A DNA stretch of 64,000 nt from Bacteroidota bacterium (GTDB lineage: Bacteria; Bacteroidota; Bacteroidia; Chitinophagales; Chitinophagaceae): positions 992,001 through 1,056,000 of the forward strand of contig JAFDXK010000001.1 in the NCBI GenBank assembly GCA_018267965.1. Direction: 5' to 3'. The number at the start of each line of letters is the position of its first letter. Position 1 is the first letter of the stretch. The translations under genes were made by a program, and so were the position numbers. The notes beneath the pieces were generated by a model that did not search any database, was not told the DNA's origin, and was given only the letters and a program-made list of their open reading frames with translations. Shown here piece after piece: positions 1 to 9,917 of the stretch.

Positions 1-705
1 ACTATATGGTTCTCCGTCAAAATTGGTAATTCGACCACCAGCTTCCTGCACAATAAGATATCCGGCTGCCACATCCCATGAACTGAGGTTATATTCCCAA
101 AAGCCGTCAAATCTTCCACAGGCTACCCAACAAAGGTCTATTGCAGCAGAGCCTAAACGCCTTACCGGAAGCCCTTCTAGGATAAAGCGTTCAAATACCT
201 TAATCGGATGTTCGCTTCTGTCACTCGGCCATTTATACGGGAAACCTGTAACAAGGCAGGCGGTTTCAAAATTGGTCTTCTTAGATACACTTATAGGCTT
301 GTCATTCAGGAAAGCACCTTTACCTTTCTCGGCAAAAAATAATTCATTCATCATGGGGTTGTATACAGCACCTAATAATAATTCATCTTTGTGTTTTAAC
401 CCGATGCTTACGCAGCATAATGGTATACCATGTGCAAAATTTACAGTGCCATCTATAGGGTCAATGATCCATTGATAATCCGAATCCTGCATTAACTCAC
501 CAACCTCCTCACTGATGATACTATGTCCGGGATAGTGATTTTTTATAATCTCAATAATTCTTTTCTCAGAGTGTTTATCTACTTCCGTAACAAGGTTGTT
601 GATACCTTCTTTGCTTTCCACGTTAAAGTCACCCTGAAAATATTGTGTGATGATTTTACCAGCTTCGTTAGCAGCCTCAAGTAATACTTTTTTTAATTCA
701 GTCAT
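1..705 (-). CDS. Inositol monophosphatase family protein (C-terminus beyond window)
   Basis: The reading frame starts at the ATG at 703-705 and is still open at base 1, giving 235 residues of a protein usually near 260-270 residues. It carries both family signatures: WIIDPIDGTVNF in the middle and SSWDVAAG near the visible end, followed by EAGGRITNFDG. These supply the metal-binding Asp/Glu residues of the Li+-sensitive, Mg2+-dependent phosphatases that dephosphorylate inositol phosphates or related sugar phosphates. The actual substrate cannot be read from the sequence; some family members act on 3'-phosphoadenosine 5'-phosphate or on histidinol phosphate. The start lies only 6 bases from the stop of the TolC-like gene upstream, so the two are probably co-transcribed. 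Confidence 0.92.
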   Translation of the reverse strand, partial: MTELKKVLLEAANEAGKIITQYFQGDFNVESKEGINNLVTEVDKHSEKRIIEIIKNHYPGHSIISEEVGELMQDSDYQWIIDPIDGTVNFAHGIPLCCVSIGLKHKDELLLGAVYNPMMNELFFAEKGKGAFLNDKPISVSKKTNFETACLVTGFPYKWPSDRSEHPIKVFERFILEGLPVRRLGSAAIDLCWVACGRFDGFWEYNLSSWDVAAGYLIVQEAGGRITNFDGEPYS

Positions 706-711
706 CAATCT

Positions 712-2160
712 TTATAATTTGAGTTCTTTGCCCAGGTAATAATCTATCACTTTCAATTTAAAAATCAGGTCATATTTTGCTTTAGCAAGATTAGAGGAAG
801 AACTGTAATAAGTATTCTTTGTGGTGAGGTACTCAACTGTATTGGTCAAACCTAAATCGTATCTTTTTTGCGCATAATCAAAAGCACGGGTAGATGCTTC
901 TGAAGCTCTTACTGCTGCAGCATATTTCTGAACGGCATTTTTTGCATCATTATATGCTTTGTATACATCCTGCCTTAGTTTCAGTTCAGCTTGGTACTTA
1001 CTCAATTCGCTGCTTATTTTATTGATGCGGGCACGGCTTACGGCAGTTTGGGTTTGCCATCCGTTAAATATCGGAACATTGAGGTTCAGAGATATTGTTT
1101 GTCTGAAGTTTCTGTCAAACTGAGTTCTGCGTGATACATCTGCTGTTTGGTATTGTACTATGGGCTGGTAAATAGGGAATTGACCGGAACCAACACCTGC
1201 AACATTAACATCAGCATAAGAACCATTAGGGGTATAGCCTGTAATGGTATATCCTGTAACATCTTTTACAGTACTTGACCAGTTAGTTCCTATCTGACCA
1301 CCTGCACCTAACTGAGGCAATAAACTGCCTCTAGTAACCCATAAATCCCTTTGAGCCGCTTTGAGTTTTAAGGTGCTACTGATTACTGTACCATAATGTT
1401 TTACAGCCTCGTTATATATATCCTCAGGCAACATTGATAAAGCTACAGTCTGGTCACTTACATTCACCACAGGAACTTGTATGTTAAAAGGTGTTGTAAA
1501 ATCAAGATTAAGCAGCGCTTTAATATCCAATACTGCAGAAGTATATTCCGAAATAGCTGCTATCAGGCTGGCACTGTCATTAGCTAATTGTGCTTCCAGT
1601 TGTGCTACATTCAATTCGGGCACACGGCCTGTTTCAGCAAATTTCCTTGTTTGAGACAACTGTACAGTAGATAGTTCTACTTGCTGTCTGCTAACGGTTA
1701 CCTGCTCTTGTGCAAGCAGTGCTCTCAAATAACCTGTTGCTACATTTAGCGATATATCATTTCGTAGTTGGTTATAATCAGCTTCTGCTGCCTGGTATGA
1801 AAGATTATTGCGTGTTATGCTATTACGTTTTTGAAACCATCCGAACAAAAGCACATCTGCATTTCCGTTCAACCCGATATAATCATAGCTGGTGCCACTC
1901 ACAAACTGGTTAGTAGTCGGGTCTACAGAACGGCCGTAGCTACGGCCATAAGAAGATGAGCCATTGATATTCGGTAACTGGCCTAATACACTCTGTTGGT
2001 ATGTCAGTTTAGCCAAACGAACATTCAATTCATTTTGCTGAAGTGAGATGTTATGTTCTAATGCATATTGTACTGCGCGTTGCAATGACCAAACATCATT
2101 ATCTTGAGCAGAACTATTGAGGGCTAGAATTAGTAAAAATGGTAGTAAGTAATGCCGCAT
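712..2160 (-). CDS. TolC-family outer membrane efflux protein
   Basis: The protein has 482 residues from the ATG at 2158-2160; a TTG further upstream would only add residues before the signal peptide. It begins with a signal peptide (RHYLLPFLLILALNSSAQ). The mature part has two rounds of long amphipathic helices alternating with strand-forming segments, including NELNVRLAKLTYQQSVLG and the late RYDLGLTNTVEYLTTKNTYY, typical of TolC/OEP proteins. Such proteins trimerise into an outer membrane channel and periplasmic tunnel for RND or ABC exporters. No inner membrane pump or membrane fusion gene is adjacent, so the partner must be encoded elsewhere. The downstream neighbour is the phosphatase gene, 6 bases away. 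Confidence 0.93.
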   Translation of the reverse strand: MRHYLLPFLLILALNSSAQDNDVWSLQRAVQYALEHNISLQQNELNVRLAKLTYQQSVLGQLPNINGSSSYGRSYGRSVDPTTNQFVSGTSYDYIGLNGNADVLLFGWFQKRNSITRNNLSYQAAEADYNQLRNDISLNVATGYLRALLAQEQVTVSRQQVELSTVQLSQTRKFAETGRVPELNVAQLEAQLANDSASLIAAISEYTSAVLDIKALLNLDFTTPFNIQVPVVNVSDQTVALSMLPEDIYNEAVKHYGTVISSTLKLKAAQRDLWVTRGSLLPQLGAGGQIGTNWSSTVKDVTGYTITGYTPNGSYADVNVAGVGSGQFPIYQPIVQYQTADVSRRTQFDRNFRQTISLNLNVPIFNGWQTQTAVSRARINKISSELSKYQAELKLRQDVYKAYNDAKNAVQKYAAAVRASEASTRAFDYAQKRYDLGLTNTVEYLTTKNTYYSSSSNLAKAKYDLIFKLKVIDYYLGKELKL

Positions 2161-2201
2161 ACAGCAAAAATATAGCAATTAGCAAGAATAACGGTACTAT
2201 C

Positions 2202-2657
2202 TTATTTATCCTGTTTAGGAGGTTTGGGGATATCCTTATCAGGCTTTTTAGTATTGGGTTCAGTAGCTGGCATTCCATGCATTTGCAGGGGCAGTATAAT
2301 GGTCTGAGGCTGGTTATTTCTTATAGAAGCAAGATAATCGCTGTAACTACCGTACTGCGACATTAACTGATACCCTGCACTTGTCAATTCTACCTTACCG
2401 GAGTTACCAAAACCAACAACCGGATTAATCCAACCTGACGAAAATAAAATTTCCCATACACGTTCCGCATCCTTATTAGATAATTTTATATTTAATGGAC
2501 GATAAATGTCCTTTTCGAGGTGCATAGAATCTTTATCAGAATTATTATACAATACACTTAAAACAGTATCAACAACTGTCTGATCTGTTTGATTAGCAGA
2601 CGCGGCTTGCAATTGTCTCATTCGCGATAATGCCCTTTGATTTTTTTTATTAGCCAT
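2202..2657 (-). CDS. Hypothetical protein, possible winged-helix fold
   Basis: This 151-residue protein is not recognised. It has a basic N-terminus (MANKKNQRALSRMRQLQ), no signal peptide or membrane segment, and a proline/lysine-rich tail. The middle part, with a helix ending in ERVWEILFSSGWI followed by a turn and then GKVELTSAGYQLM, resembles the recognition helix and wing of small winged-helix domains; that is an inference from pattern only. It sits between a predicted outer membrane protein gene (10 bases upstream) and the TolC-like gene (41 bases downstream), all on the same strand, so it is probably part of one transcript with them. Confidence 0.6.
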   Translation of the reverse strand: MANKKNQRALSRMRQLQAASANQTDQTVVDTVLSVLYNNSDKDSMHLEKDIYRPLNIKLSNKDAERVWEILFSSGWINPVVGFGNSGKVELTSAGYQLMSQYGSYSDYLASIRNNQPQTIILPLQMHGMPATEPNTKKPDKDIPKPPKQDK

Positions 2658-2667
2658 AAGTTCTGTT

Positions 2668-3630
2668 CTATTGTAATTTATGCTTTTTAAGCTTGATTTT
2701 ACTCAAATCCATAATTGTGGAGAACATTACTGATTTGTAGTCATAATCACGAATTCCATACTGCAACAACAACTTCCAGTTGAAAAGCCTGTTCCAGTTC
2801 GTTTTGACAGAGAATTTATTGATAATAGGCTGGTCTCCATTCAGAATATAACCATTATAGCCTGATACTTGTTCATCAATAACTAATCCCTTTGTACTGG
2901 CTGTTAAACCACCACCAAACCAGGGGGAATCATCTTGCCTGTAATCTGCGCGGTAGGTTTGCCACATATAAGCACCTGCTTGAATGTACCAGCGAAGTGA
3001 TTTGATAAAGCTGTTGTTGAGCTTATATGTTTTACCAAATGACAATCCGAAGTAATACCCCGGTGCATCAGTATACCTAGCAGCTTCAAGATTACCACCT
3101 GATGCAGTTTTAACACCAAAACTCAATAATATATCAGGCCACTTTGCCTTGTTTTTTATGATTTGAAAATGACCGTTGATATATACATCACCTGTAGCAT
3201 TCCCTTTACCATCATAATCTCTTGTATTTCTGATATTACGAGATGTGTTGGTGTCCATGTTATATAACTCGTAAGGCACAAAATAGAGTCCTAATGCAGC
3301 CCTGTCTCCGGCTTTGAAAATAGCATTCAAAAAACCATTGACAGTCTTATCCCCATCGCTGGTATGAGCAGCAACACCTGCTTCGAAAAAAGAATGTTCA
3401 GGAATGACACCATTATTTATATCAGGCACGGGCATGCCGTTAGGCCCCATATATTTCGAACTCAATTCCATGAAGTTTATCCATGGCGTAATACCGTTCC
3501 AATGATGTTTATCTTCCCACCATTTATCAGGGCTTTGATTTTGGGCAAACGACTGAAAACCTATTAACAGAACACAGGCAAGAGTAACTCTTTTTAAAGT
3601 AAGACAATAAGTCATTTTATACCAACTCAT
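2668..3630 (-). CDS. Predicted outer membrane beta-barrel protein
   Basis: The protein has 320 residues with an N-terminal signal peptide (VTLACVLLIGFQSFAQ) that works equally well from the second Met at 3613-3615. The mature part alternates aromatic and polar residues in strands, for example DILLSFGVKTASGG, YYFGLSFGKTY and SLRWYIQAGAYMWQTYR, as expected for an outer membrane barrel. The C-terminus is lysine-rich (DLSKIKLKKHKLQ) and not the usual terminal aromatic, which is odd for a classical porin. I do not recognise the family. It is the first gene of the minus-strand run that continues into the winged-helix-like and TolC-like genes, with ClpB diverging on the other strand. Confidence 0.6.
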   Translation of the reverse strand: MSWYKMTYCLTLKRVTLACVLLIGFQSFAQNQSPDKWWEDKHHWNGITPWINFMELSSKYMGPNGMPVPDINNGVIPEHSFFEAGVAAHTSDGDKTVNGFLNAIFKAGDRAALGLYFVPYELYNMDTNTSRNIRNTRDYDGKGNATGDVYINGHFQIIKNKAKWPDILLSFGVKTASGGNLEAARYTDAPGYYFGLSFGKTYKLNNSFIKSLRWYIQAGAYMWQTYRADYRQDDSPWFGGGLTASTKGLVIDEQVSGYNGYILNGDQPIINKFSVKTNWNRLFNWKLLLQYGIRDYDYKSVMFSTIMDLSKIKLKKHKLQ

Positions 3631-3765
3631 AAATGCAATATTTTCAGCTGATTATCAGCGTTTTAAGACAGTTTGTCCTTTCGTTTATCTATTTCCTGAC
3701 ATAAAAGGCATACAAAGGTATTTGGAATAGTTTTTATAGCAAATACATAGAGGAAATATAAAACA

Positions 3766-6369
3766 ATGAATCTGAACAATTTTACAATTAAGGCGCAGGA
3801 GATGCTGCAACATGCACAGCAACTGGCTTTTAATAATCAGAATGCAAATATCGAAACACCGCATCTCTTGCAGGCATTAATTGATGACGAAGAGGGGCCT
3901 GTATCGCACTTGCTTAAAAAGAATAACGTTAATATTCCTTTTGTTGAAGGTAAGATTGATGAGCAAGTAAAACGTTTACCTAAAATTACAAATGGCGAGC
4001 CTGCACAAAATGTAAGCCGTGAATTGAATAATGTGCTGTTGCGCGCAGGCAATACTCTGAAGGAATTTAAAGATGAGTTTGTAACGCAAGAACACTTATT
4101 AATCGCATTGTTGCAGGTTAATGATGAAACAGCAAAAATGCTGAAAGATGCAGGGCTTACAGAAAAAGGCCTGATTGCAGCAATCAAAGAACTAAGAAAG
4201 GGTAGCACTGTTGGTTCTCAAACTTCAGAACAACAATACAATTCACTGCAACGCTATTCAAAGAATCTGAATGAGCTTGCAAAGAACGGTAAACTTGATC
4301 CTGTTATTGGCCGTGATGAAGAGATTCGCAGAACACTGCATATACTTTCACGCCGTAGCAAAAACAACCCCATATTGGTGGGCGAACCTGGTGTTGGTAA
4401 AACAGCTATAGTAGAAGGTTTAGCACACCGTATTATTAACGGTGACGTACCAGATAACCTGAAATCAAAACTCATTTTCGCATTAGACATGGGCGCTTTG
4501 ATGGCCGGAGCTAAATACCGTGGTGAGTTTGAAGAACGTCTTAAAGCTGTTGTAAAAGAAGTATCCGAAAGCAATGGTGAGATTATCTTGTTTATTGATG
4601 AGATTCATACCCTAATCGGTGCAGGTGCTATGGAAGGTGCTATGGATGCAGCTAACATCCTTAAGCCGGCTTTAGCCCGTGGTGAATTAAGGGCGATTGG
4701 TGCTACTACTCTCAATGAATACCAAAAGTATTTTGAAAAAGATAAAGCTCTCGAACGTCGTTTCCAAAAAGTGTTTGTAGATGAACCTACACCAGAAGAT
4801 GCTATTTCTATTCTTCGCGGATTAAAAGACAGGTACGAGAACCACCATAAAGTGCGTATTAAAGATGAAGCTATTATTGCTGCGGTAGAATTATCGCACC
4901 GATATATAACTGACCGTTTCTTACCAGACAAGGCTATCGACTTGATAGATGAAAGTGCGGCTAAGCTGAAGCTGGAGATGAATTCTATGCCTGAAGAACT
5001 GGATGAATTGGAACGTAAAATCCGTCAACTGGAAATAGAGCGTGAAGCCATTAAACGTGAGAACGATGAGGAGAAACTCAAAGAATTAGGTGGTGATATT
5101 GCCATGCTTGTGGTGCAGCGTGATACACTAAAAGCTAAGTGGCAGGATGAAAAAGACATTGTTGATAAGATCAATAAATCTAAAAGCAATATCGAGAACC
5201 TGAAACAGGAAGCAGAACGTGCAGAACGTGATGGTGACTATGGTAAAGTTGCAGAGATACGCTATGGTAAAATAAAAGATGAAGAGGCAACTGTTCAGCA
5301 ATTAAGTACACAGCTTAACGAAATGGACAGTCAGCATAAAAGATTGTTAAAAGAAGAAGTAGATGCAGAAGACATAGCCGAAAATGTAGCTAAAGCAACA
5401 GGTATACCTGTGCAACGTATGCTGCAGAGTGAACGTGAAAAACTACTGCATTTAGAAGAAGAACTTCACAAACGTGTAGTAGGGCAGGAAGAAGCTATCG
5501 AAGTGGTTTCAGATGCTATCCGTCGTAGTAGGGCTGGTTTACATGACCCTCGCAGACCAATAGGTTCTTTCATATTTCTTGGTACTACCGGTGTAGGCAA
5601 AACAGAATTGGCAAAGGCATTGGCGGAAGTGTTGTTCGATGACGATAGTATGATGACGCGTATCGATATGAGCGAGTACCAGGAAAAACATAGTGTAAGC
5701 CGACTCGTTGGTGCTCCTCCGGGATATGTGGGTTATGATGAAGGTGGACAATTAACTGAAGCTGTAAGACGTAAGCCTTATTCTGTAATTCTGCTTGACG
5801 AGATAGAAAAAGCACATCCCGATACGTTCAACGTATTGCTGCAAGTGCTGGATGATGGACGTTTGACTGATAACAAAGGTCGTGTGGTGAATTTTAAGAA
5901 TACGCTCATCATCATGACCAGCAATATGGGTAGCCATATTATACAAGAGAATTTTGCAGACCTGAAAGACAAGGATATTGATGCTGTGGTTGATGCCACT
6001 AAAGAACAGGTGATGGAATTATTGAAGCAGTCTATGCGTCCCGAATTTCTGAACCGTGTGGATGACATCGTAATGTTCCATCCGCTGATGAAAAAAGAAA
6101 TAAAAGGTATCATCAAAATACAGTTGGAGAACCTGCAAAAACAATTGCAGGAACAGGGTATCAACCTGCAATTCTCAGACTATGCACTCAATTATTTAGT
6201 AGACAAAGGTTTTGACCCTCAATATGGTGCAAGACCTCTGAAAAGGGTAATACAAAAAGACATCGTAAACCTGTTAAGTAAAAAAATAATAGGTGGTGAA
6301 ATAGATAAAGCAAAACCTGTCCTCATAGATGTGTTTGATGGAGTAGTGGTGATGAGAAACGAAGGATAA
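3766..6369 (+). CDS. clpB: ATP-dependent disaggregase ClpB
   Basis: ClpB threads aggregated proteins through a hexameric ring together with DnaK. All parts are present in 867 residues, the normal length: N-terminal double Clp repeat (about 1-145), first AAA+ domain with GEPGVGKT and a Walker B ending FIDEIHTL, a long charged coiled-coil M domain (about 400-530) that separates ClpB from ClpA and ClpC, second AAA+ domain with [16 protein letters not shown] and [13 protein letters not shown], and the C-terminal small domain starting at [16 protein letters not shown]. The IGF/IGL loop for ClpP binding is absent, as expected. The start is the ATG preceding [13 protein letters not shown] rho-independent terminator follows at 6401. 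Confidence 0.97.
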   Translation: MNLNNFTIKAQEMLQHAQQLAFNNQNANIETPHLLQALIDDEEGPVSHLLKKNNVNIPFVEGKIDEQVKRLPKITNGEPAQNVSRELNNVLLRAGNTLKEFKDEFVTQEHLLIALLQVNDETAKMLKDAGLTEKGLIAAIKELRKGSTVGSQTSEQQYNSLQRYSKNLNELAKNGKLDPVIGRDEEIRRTLHILSRRSKNNPILVGEPGVGKTAIVEGLAHRIINGDVPDNLKSKLIFALDMGALMAGAKYRGEFEERLKAVVKEVSESNGEIILFIDEIHTLIGAGAMEGAMDAANILKPALARGELRAIGATTLNEYQKYFEKDKALERRFQKVFVDEPTPEDAISILRGLKDRYENHHKVRIKDEAIIAAVELSHRYITDRFLPDKAIDLIDESAAKLKLEMNSMPEELDELERKIRQLEIEREAIKRENDEEKLKELGGDIAMLVVQRDTLKAKWQDEKDIVDKINKSKSNIENLKQEAERAERDGDYGKVAEIRYGKIKDEEATVQQLSTQLNEMDSQHKRLLKEEVDAEDIAENVAKATGIPVQRMLQSEREKLLHLEEELHKRVVGQEEAIEVVSDAIRRSRAGLHDPRRPIGSFIFLGTTGVGKTELAKALAEVLFDDDSMMTRIDMSEYQEKHSVSRLVGAPPGYVGYDEGGQLTEAVRRKPYSVILLDEIEKAHPDTFNVLLQVLDDGRLTDNKGRVVNFKNTLIIMTSNMGSHIIQENFADLKDKDIDAVVDATKEQVMELLKQSMRPEFLNRVDDIVMFHPLMKKEIKGIIKIQLENLQKQLQEQGINLQFSDYALNYLVDKGFDPQYGARPLKRVIQKDIVNLLSKKIIGGEIDKAKPVLIDVFDGVVVMRNEG

Positions 6370-6400
6370 GGTTTATTGTTGGTTGGTTTGGTTAAATGAA

Positions 6401-6428
6401 GCGCCTGGTTTTTACCGGGTGCTTTTAT
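6401..6428 (+). terminator. Rho-independent terminator after clpB
   Basis: GCGCCTGG (6401-6408) pairs with CCGGGTGC (6415-6422) allowing G-T wobbles, and is followed by a T-rich run. It lies 31 bases after the clpB stop and before the next gene. Confidence 0.75.
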
Positions 6429-6466
6429 TTTTTATCAGCTACATTTGAAAATCAAACCTTTTATCT

Positions 6467-6814
6467 ATGCGCACGATTATTTCTCTTCTTATATCTAATT
6501 GCTTTATGACTTATGCCTGGTACGGCCACCTTAAAAAAGCAGGAGAAGTACCATTGTTTAAATTGATACTTATTAGTTGGGGCATCGCCTTCTTCGAATA
6601 CCTTTTTATGGTTCCGGCAAATAATAAATTTGGCCTGCAGGAAGGGTATTCCGCATTTCAGCTAAAAACAATACAGGAAGTTATTTCTCTGGCTGTATTC
6701 TGTGGTTTTGCAATATTCTACCTGAAAGAACCTTTTAAGTGGAACTATGCTGTAGCTTTTATATTGATTTTAGGTGCAGTCTATTTTATGTTTTATCGTC
6801 CTGCTTCGGCTTAA
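6467..6814 (+). CDS. DMT-superfamily small membrane protein (DUF486)
   Basis: The 115-residue protein consists of about four hydrophobic helices: residues 1-20, 30-50, 66-84 and 90-110. The start MRTIISLLISNCFMTYAWYGHLK, the central FEYLFMVPANN and the end VYFMFYRP match the DUF486 group of the drug/metabolite transporter superfamily, related to small multidrug resistance proteins. The substrate is unknown. It has its own short leader after the clpB terminator. Its 3' end overlaps the 3' end of the convergent MFS gene by 29 bases. Confidence 0.85.
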   Translation: MRTIISLLISNCFMTYAWYGHLKKAGEVPLFKLILISWGIAFFEYLFMVPANNKFGLQEGYSAFQLKTIQEVISLAVFCGFAIFYLKEPFKWNYAVAFILILGAVYFMFYRPASA

Positions 6815-8054
6815 GGCTAAGTGTTTTGAGTATCGGCGCACTGAAAAACGTAACAATAACAACAATAAAAGTCATTATACCACCAAATACAACGGCAGGT
6901 ACAGTTCCCATCCATTTGGCAGTAATACCGCTTTCTAATGCACCTAATTCGTTAGATGAACTAATGAACATAGTATTTACAGCTGCTACGCGTCCGCGCA
7001 TATTATCTGGCGTATAGAGTTGCAATATTGTACCTCTGATAACCACACTGATTTGGTCAAAAGCGCCACCAAGTAATAATGCTATTAATGCAACCCAGAA
7101 ATTTGTAGCAATGCCAAACAAAATAGTGCTGGCGCCAAAACCCATAATACACCATAAGAGTTTAGGCCCTGCTTTAGTTTTAAGTGGAATAAATGCCAGA
7201 AAACCTGACATTATTATAGCTCCTATAGCAGGTGCTGCCCTAAGCCATCCAAATCCAACTTCTCCTACTTTCAATATATCATCGGCATATACAGGCAGAA
7301 GAGCTGTAGCACCACCGAACAATACTGCAAACATATCGAGCGACAATGCAACCAAAATGGCTTGTGTGCTGAAAACAAATCTCAAACCTTCTCCCAGGCT
7401 CTTCATGATAGATTCTTTATTGGTCTTGTGTATAGCCTGTTTGGGTATACGAAGTAATGCCGCAAGAGATACTGCCTGAATAATGAAAACCGCTATCAGG
7501 CTTGATGTAAAACCATTTATGGCTATAATAAACCCTCCTAATAATGGCCCGATTACAGCACCCAGGTGCCATGATGTACTGCTCCATATACCAGCATTGG
7601 CATAATGCTTTTTAGGTATTATCAGCCCCAATAACGCAAATGTTGACGGACTGAGGAATGCTCTGATAGCACCACTTACAAATACACCCGCATATATCAG
7701 CCACACGGTAAGGCTTATACCTGCTTGTGCTCTAAACCAATCAGTAGCAAGAAGCACAAAAAAAGCTGATAGAAACAAATAAGCAATGATACATTGTAAC
7801 AGAGAGTTACGTTTCTCCCGGTTATCAACTATATGCCCCGAAAAGAGTGAAAATACCACTGCGGGTATTACTTCTGCCAAACCTATAATCCCTAACGAAA
7901 GCTGGTCCTTGGTAAGTTTATAAACAAGGTAACTGATAATGGTAATTTGCATATTCAGCGACATAATGATTGCTGAACGCATTAATAGATAGCTTCTGAA
8001 AACGGGTATATTAAGGGTCTTATTCTTAACTAAAAAAGATATATATGGGCGCAT
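6786..8054 (-). CDS. MFS transporter (EntS-like exporter group)
   Basis: The protein has 422 residues and about 12 hydrophobic helices, with the loop motif GHIVDNREKRNSLL between helices 2 and 3 corresponding to MFS motif A, and a second basic loop PDNMRGRVAAVNTM late in the protein. This pattern fits the MFS_3 group whose best known member is the enterobactin exporter EntS; the substrate here cannot be inferred and no siderophore genes are near. The gene diverges from the ABC permease gene at 8124 with a 69-base intergenic region and overlaps the DUF486 gene tail to tail. Confidence 0.9.
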   Translation of the reverse strand: MRPYISFLVKNKTLNIPVFRSYLLMRSAIIMSLNMQITIISYLVYKLTKDQLSLGIIGLAEVIPAVVFSLFSGHIVDNREKRNSLLQCIIAYLFLSAFFVLLATDWFRAQAGISLTVWLIYAGVFVSGAIRAFLSPSTFALLGLIIPKKHYANAGIWSSTSWHLGAVIGPLLGGFIIAINGFTSSLIAVFIIQAVSLAALLRIPKQAIHKTNKESIMKSLGEGLRFVFSTQAILVALSLDMFAVLFGGATALLPVYADDILKVGEVGFGWLRAAPAIGAIIMSGFLAFIPLKTKAGPKLLWCIMGFGASTILFGIATNFWVALIALLLGGAFDQISVVIRGTILQLYTPDNMRGRVAAVNTMFISSSNELGALESGITAKWMGTVPAVVFGGIMTFIVVIVTFFSAPILKTLSLKPKQDDKT

Positions 8055-8123
8055 GATTACTCAACAAATTTATTATTTATGCCCTAATACAGATGCACAG
8101 AATTAAGTTAAATTTGCTTATTC

Positions 8124-9371
8124 ATGAACCGCACTGCGCAGATTATCGGCACCAGCATCAAACAAGCCTTACACGAATTGAGGGCAAACCGTCTGCGCAC
8201 GTTTTTATCCTTATTGGGTGTTACCATTGGTATATTCTGTATCATAGCTGTACTTACTGTCATTGGAAGTCTTGAAAGAAACATCCGTACAGAATTATCT
8301 TCTCTAGGTAGCGATGTGATATATGTAAGCCGCTGGCCATGGATGGATGAAGGTGGTGAATACAAATGGTGGGAGTTTTGGCGCAGGCCCGGTATGAGCC
8401 TTAAAGAACTAAAGGCAGTTCAGGAAAATGTAAAAGATGCGCAGTATGTAAGCCTTTCATTGAGAAAAAGGACTACTGTAAAATATAATGATGTAGAATT
8501 GGAGGATATGACAGCCTATGCTGTAACTGATTATTTTGATAAAGTTCAGAATATTGAGGTAGCACAAGGCAGATACCTGAGTACGTCTGAATTAAACGGA
8601 GGTTCAAACAGTGTTGTCATTGGTTATGAAACTGCTTATGAACTTTTCAACACCATTAATCCAATAGGAAAAACTATTAATTTTCTTGGCAGGCAATACA
8701 CTGTAGTGGGCGTGCTGAAAAGGGTAGGGCAAGACATGGCAGGTTCCAACTTCGATAAGGCTCTCATTTTTTCATATTATGCTGCCACTGCCATCATCGA
8801 CACCCGTTCACTGAATGTAGACCCTACATTGGTTATCAAAGTAGCAGAAGGGAAAGATGCTAATGAAGTGAAGTACGAAGTGGAAGGGGCATTAAGGCGT
8901 GTAAGGAAAGTAAAACCCGGGCAGAAGAATGATTTTGCAATGAATCAACTAAGTCAAATATCTGCACGACTTGACCTGTTATTTGATAATATTACTTTGA
9001 TAGGTTGGATAATTGCAGGATTCTCGCTGTTGGTAGGTGCATTTGGTATAGCTAATATTATGTTCGTAACAGTTAAAGAGCGTACCAAAATGATAGGCCT
9101 GAAAAAAGCAGTGGGGGCAAGACAAAGAAGTATACTCACAGAATTTCTGCTGGAAGCTATCACTTTGTGTGTCACCGGGGGGCTCATAGGTATTATCTTA
9201 GTATTGATATTAGGTATGCTTTTCTCATCATCTGATTTTAAAATATCGTTCTCATTTGCAAGCTTTGTATTGGGTATAGGTGTATCAGCATTAGTGGGTG
9301 TTCTGGCAGGATATATACCTGCTCGTACAGCCTCAAAACTTGACCCTGTAGTCGCCATACGCTCAAACTGA
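8124..9371 (+). CDS. ABC transporter permease, MacB/FtsX type
   Basis: This 415-residue permease has one N-terminal transmembrane helix (LRTFLSLLGVTIGIFCIIAVLTVI, about 25-50), a periplasmic MacB core of about 230 residues, and three C-terminal helices forming the FtsX domain. The loop VKERTKMIGLKKAVGAR is the characteristic coupling region. Such proteins work with a LolD/MacB-type ATPase to move or release lipoproteins, peptides or drugs by mechanotransmission. The ATPase gene is not adjacent. The PyrR-like gene begins only 9 bases downstream, suggesting shared transcription without an obvious functional link. Confidence 0.92.
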   Translation: MNRTAQIIGTSIKQALHELRANRLRTFLSLLGVTIGIFCIIAVLTVIGSLERNIRTELSSLGSDVIYVSRWPWMDEGGEYKWWEFWRRPGMSLKELKAVQENVKDAQYVSLSLRKRTTVKYNDVELEDMTAYAVTDYFDKVQNIEVAQGRYLSTSELNGGSNSVVIGYETAYELFNTINPIGKTINFLGRQYTVVGVLKRVGQDMAGSNFDKALIFSYYAATAIIDTRSLNVDPTLVIKVAEGKDANEVKYEVEGALRRVRKVKPGQKNDFAMNQLSQISARLDLLFDNITLIGWIIAGFSLLVGAFGIANIMFVTVKERTKMIGLKKAVGARQRSILTEFLLEAITLCVTGGLIGIILVLILGMLFSSSDFKISFSFASFVLGIGVSALVGVLAGYIPARTASKLDPVVAIRSN

Positions 9372-9380
9372 TAATATAAC

Positions 9381-9881
9381 ATGGATAAACAACGTTTACT
9401 GATTTTAGATAAAGAAAGAATAGGACATAAATTACAACGTATGGCCTATGAGATATGGGAACATAACGCCAACGAGAAATCCATTATATTATTAGGTATC
9501 GAAACAAGCGGGCTGGTCATAGCTAAAAACCTGGCAGCCAGGTTGAAAGAAATTTCACAGTTGAAAGCTGAAGTAATACCTCTTAAAATAAACAAACGCA
9601 ACCCTATAACTGAAGACATTACTATACAAAAAGATTTGGCAAAATGCTGTGTAGTGTTGGTGGATGACGTTGCCAATTCAGGTAAGACACTCTTATATGC
9701 ATTAAAACCAATACTGAATTATGAAACAAAAAAAATAATGATAGCTGTACTGGTTGACCGTAAGCATAAATCATATCCCGTATCACCTGATATAGTTGGG
9801 CATAGTGTAGCTACCACCATGCAAGACCATATAGAAGTAGAAACCAAAGGCAACGAAATTATCGGTGCATATCTTCAATAA
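9381..9881 (+). CDS. Phosphoribosyltransferase, PyrR-like
   Basis: The 166-residue protein has the type I phosphoribosyltransferase fold. The PRPP-binding motif CVVLVDDVANSGKTLLYAL is near residue 95, preceded by a flexible hood segment containing NKRNP and followed by the short VLVDRKHKSYPV segment seen in PyrR and in pyrimidine phosphoribosyltransferases. PyrR proteins either regulate the pyr operon by RNA binding or convert uracil to UMP; no pyrimidine operon or PyrR-type attenuator is visible here, so a free-standing enzyme role seems more likely. Spacing places it in a transcript with the ABC permease upstream and possibly the isoaspartyl peptidase downstream. Confidence 0.85.
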   Translation: MDKQRLLILDKERIGHKLQRMAYEIWEHNANEKSIILLGIETSGLVIAKNLAARLKEISQLKAEVIPLKINKRNPITEDITIQKDLAKCCVVLVDDVANSGKTLLYALKPILNYETKKIMIAVLVDRKHKSYPVSPDIVGHSVATTMQDHIEVETKGNEIIGAYLQ

Positions 9882-9917
9882 TAATCAGTATCAAAATAAT
9901 ATAGAGTAATCAGCAGA

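Noticed and set aside
8124-9881. ABC permease plus PyrR-like gene as a functional pair
   Set aside because: Adjacency only; no shared pathway or motif links a MacB-type permease with a phosphoribosyltransferase.
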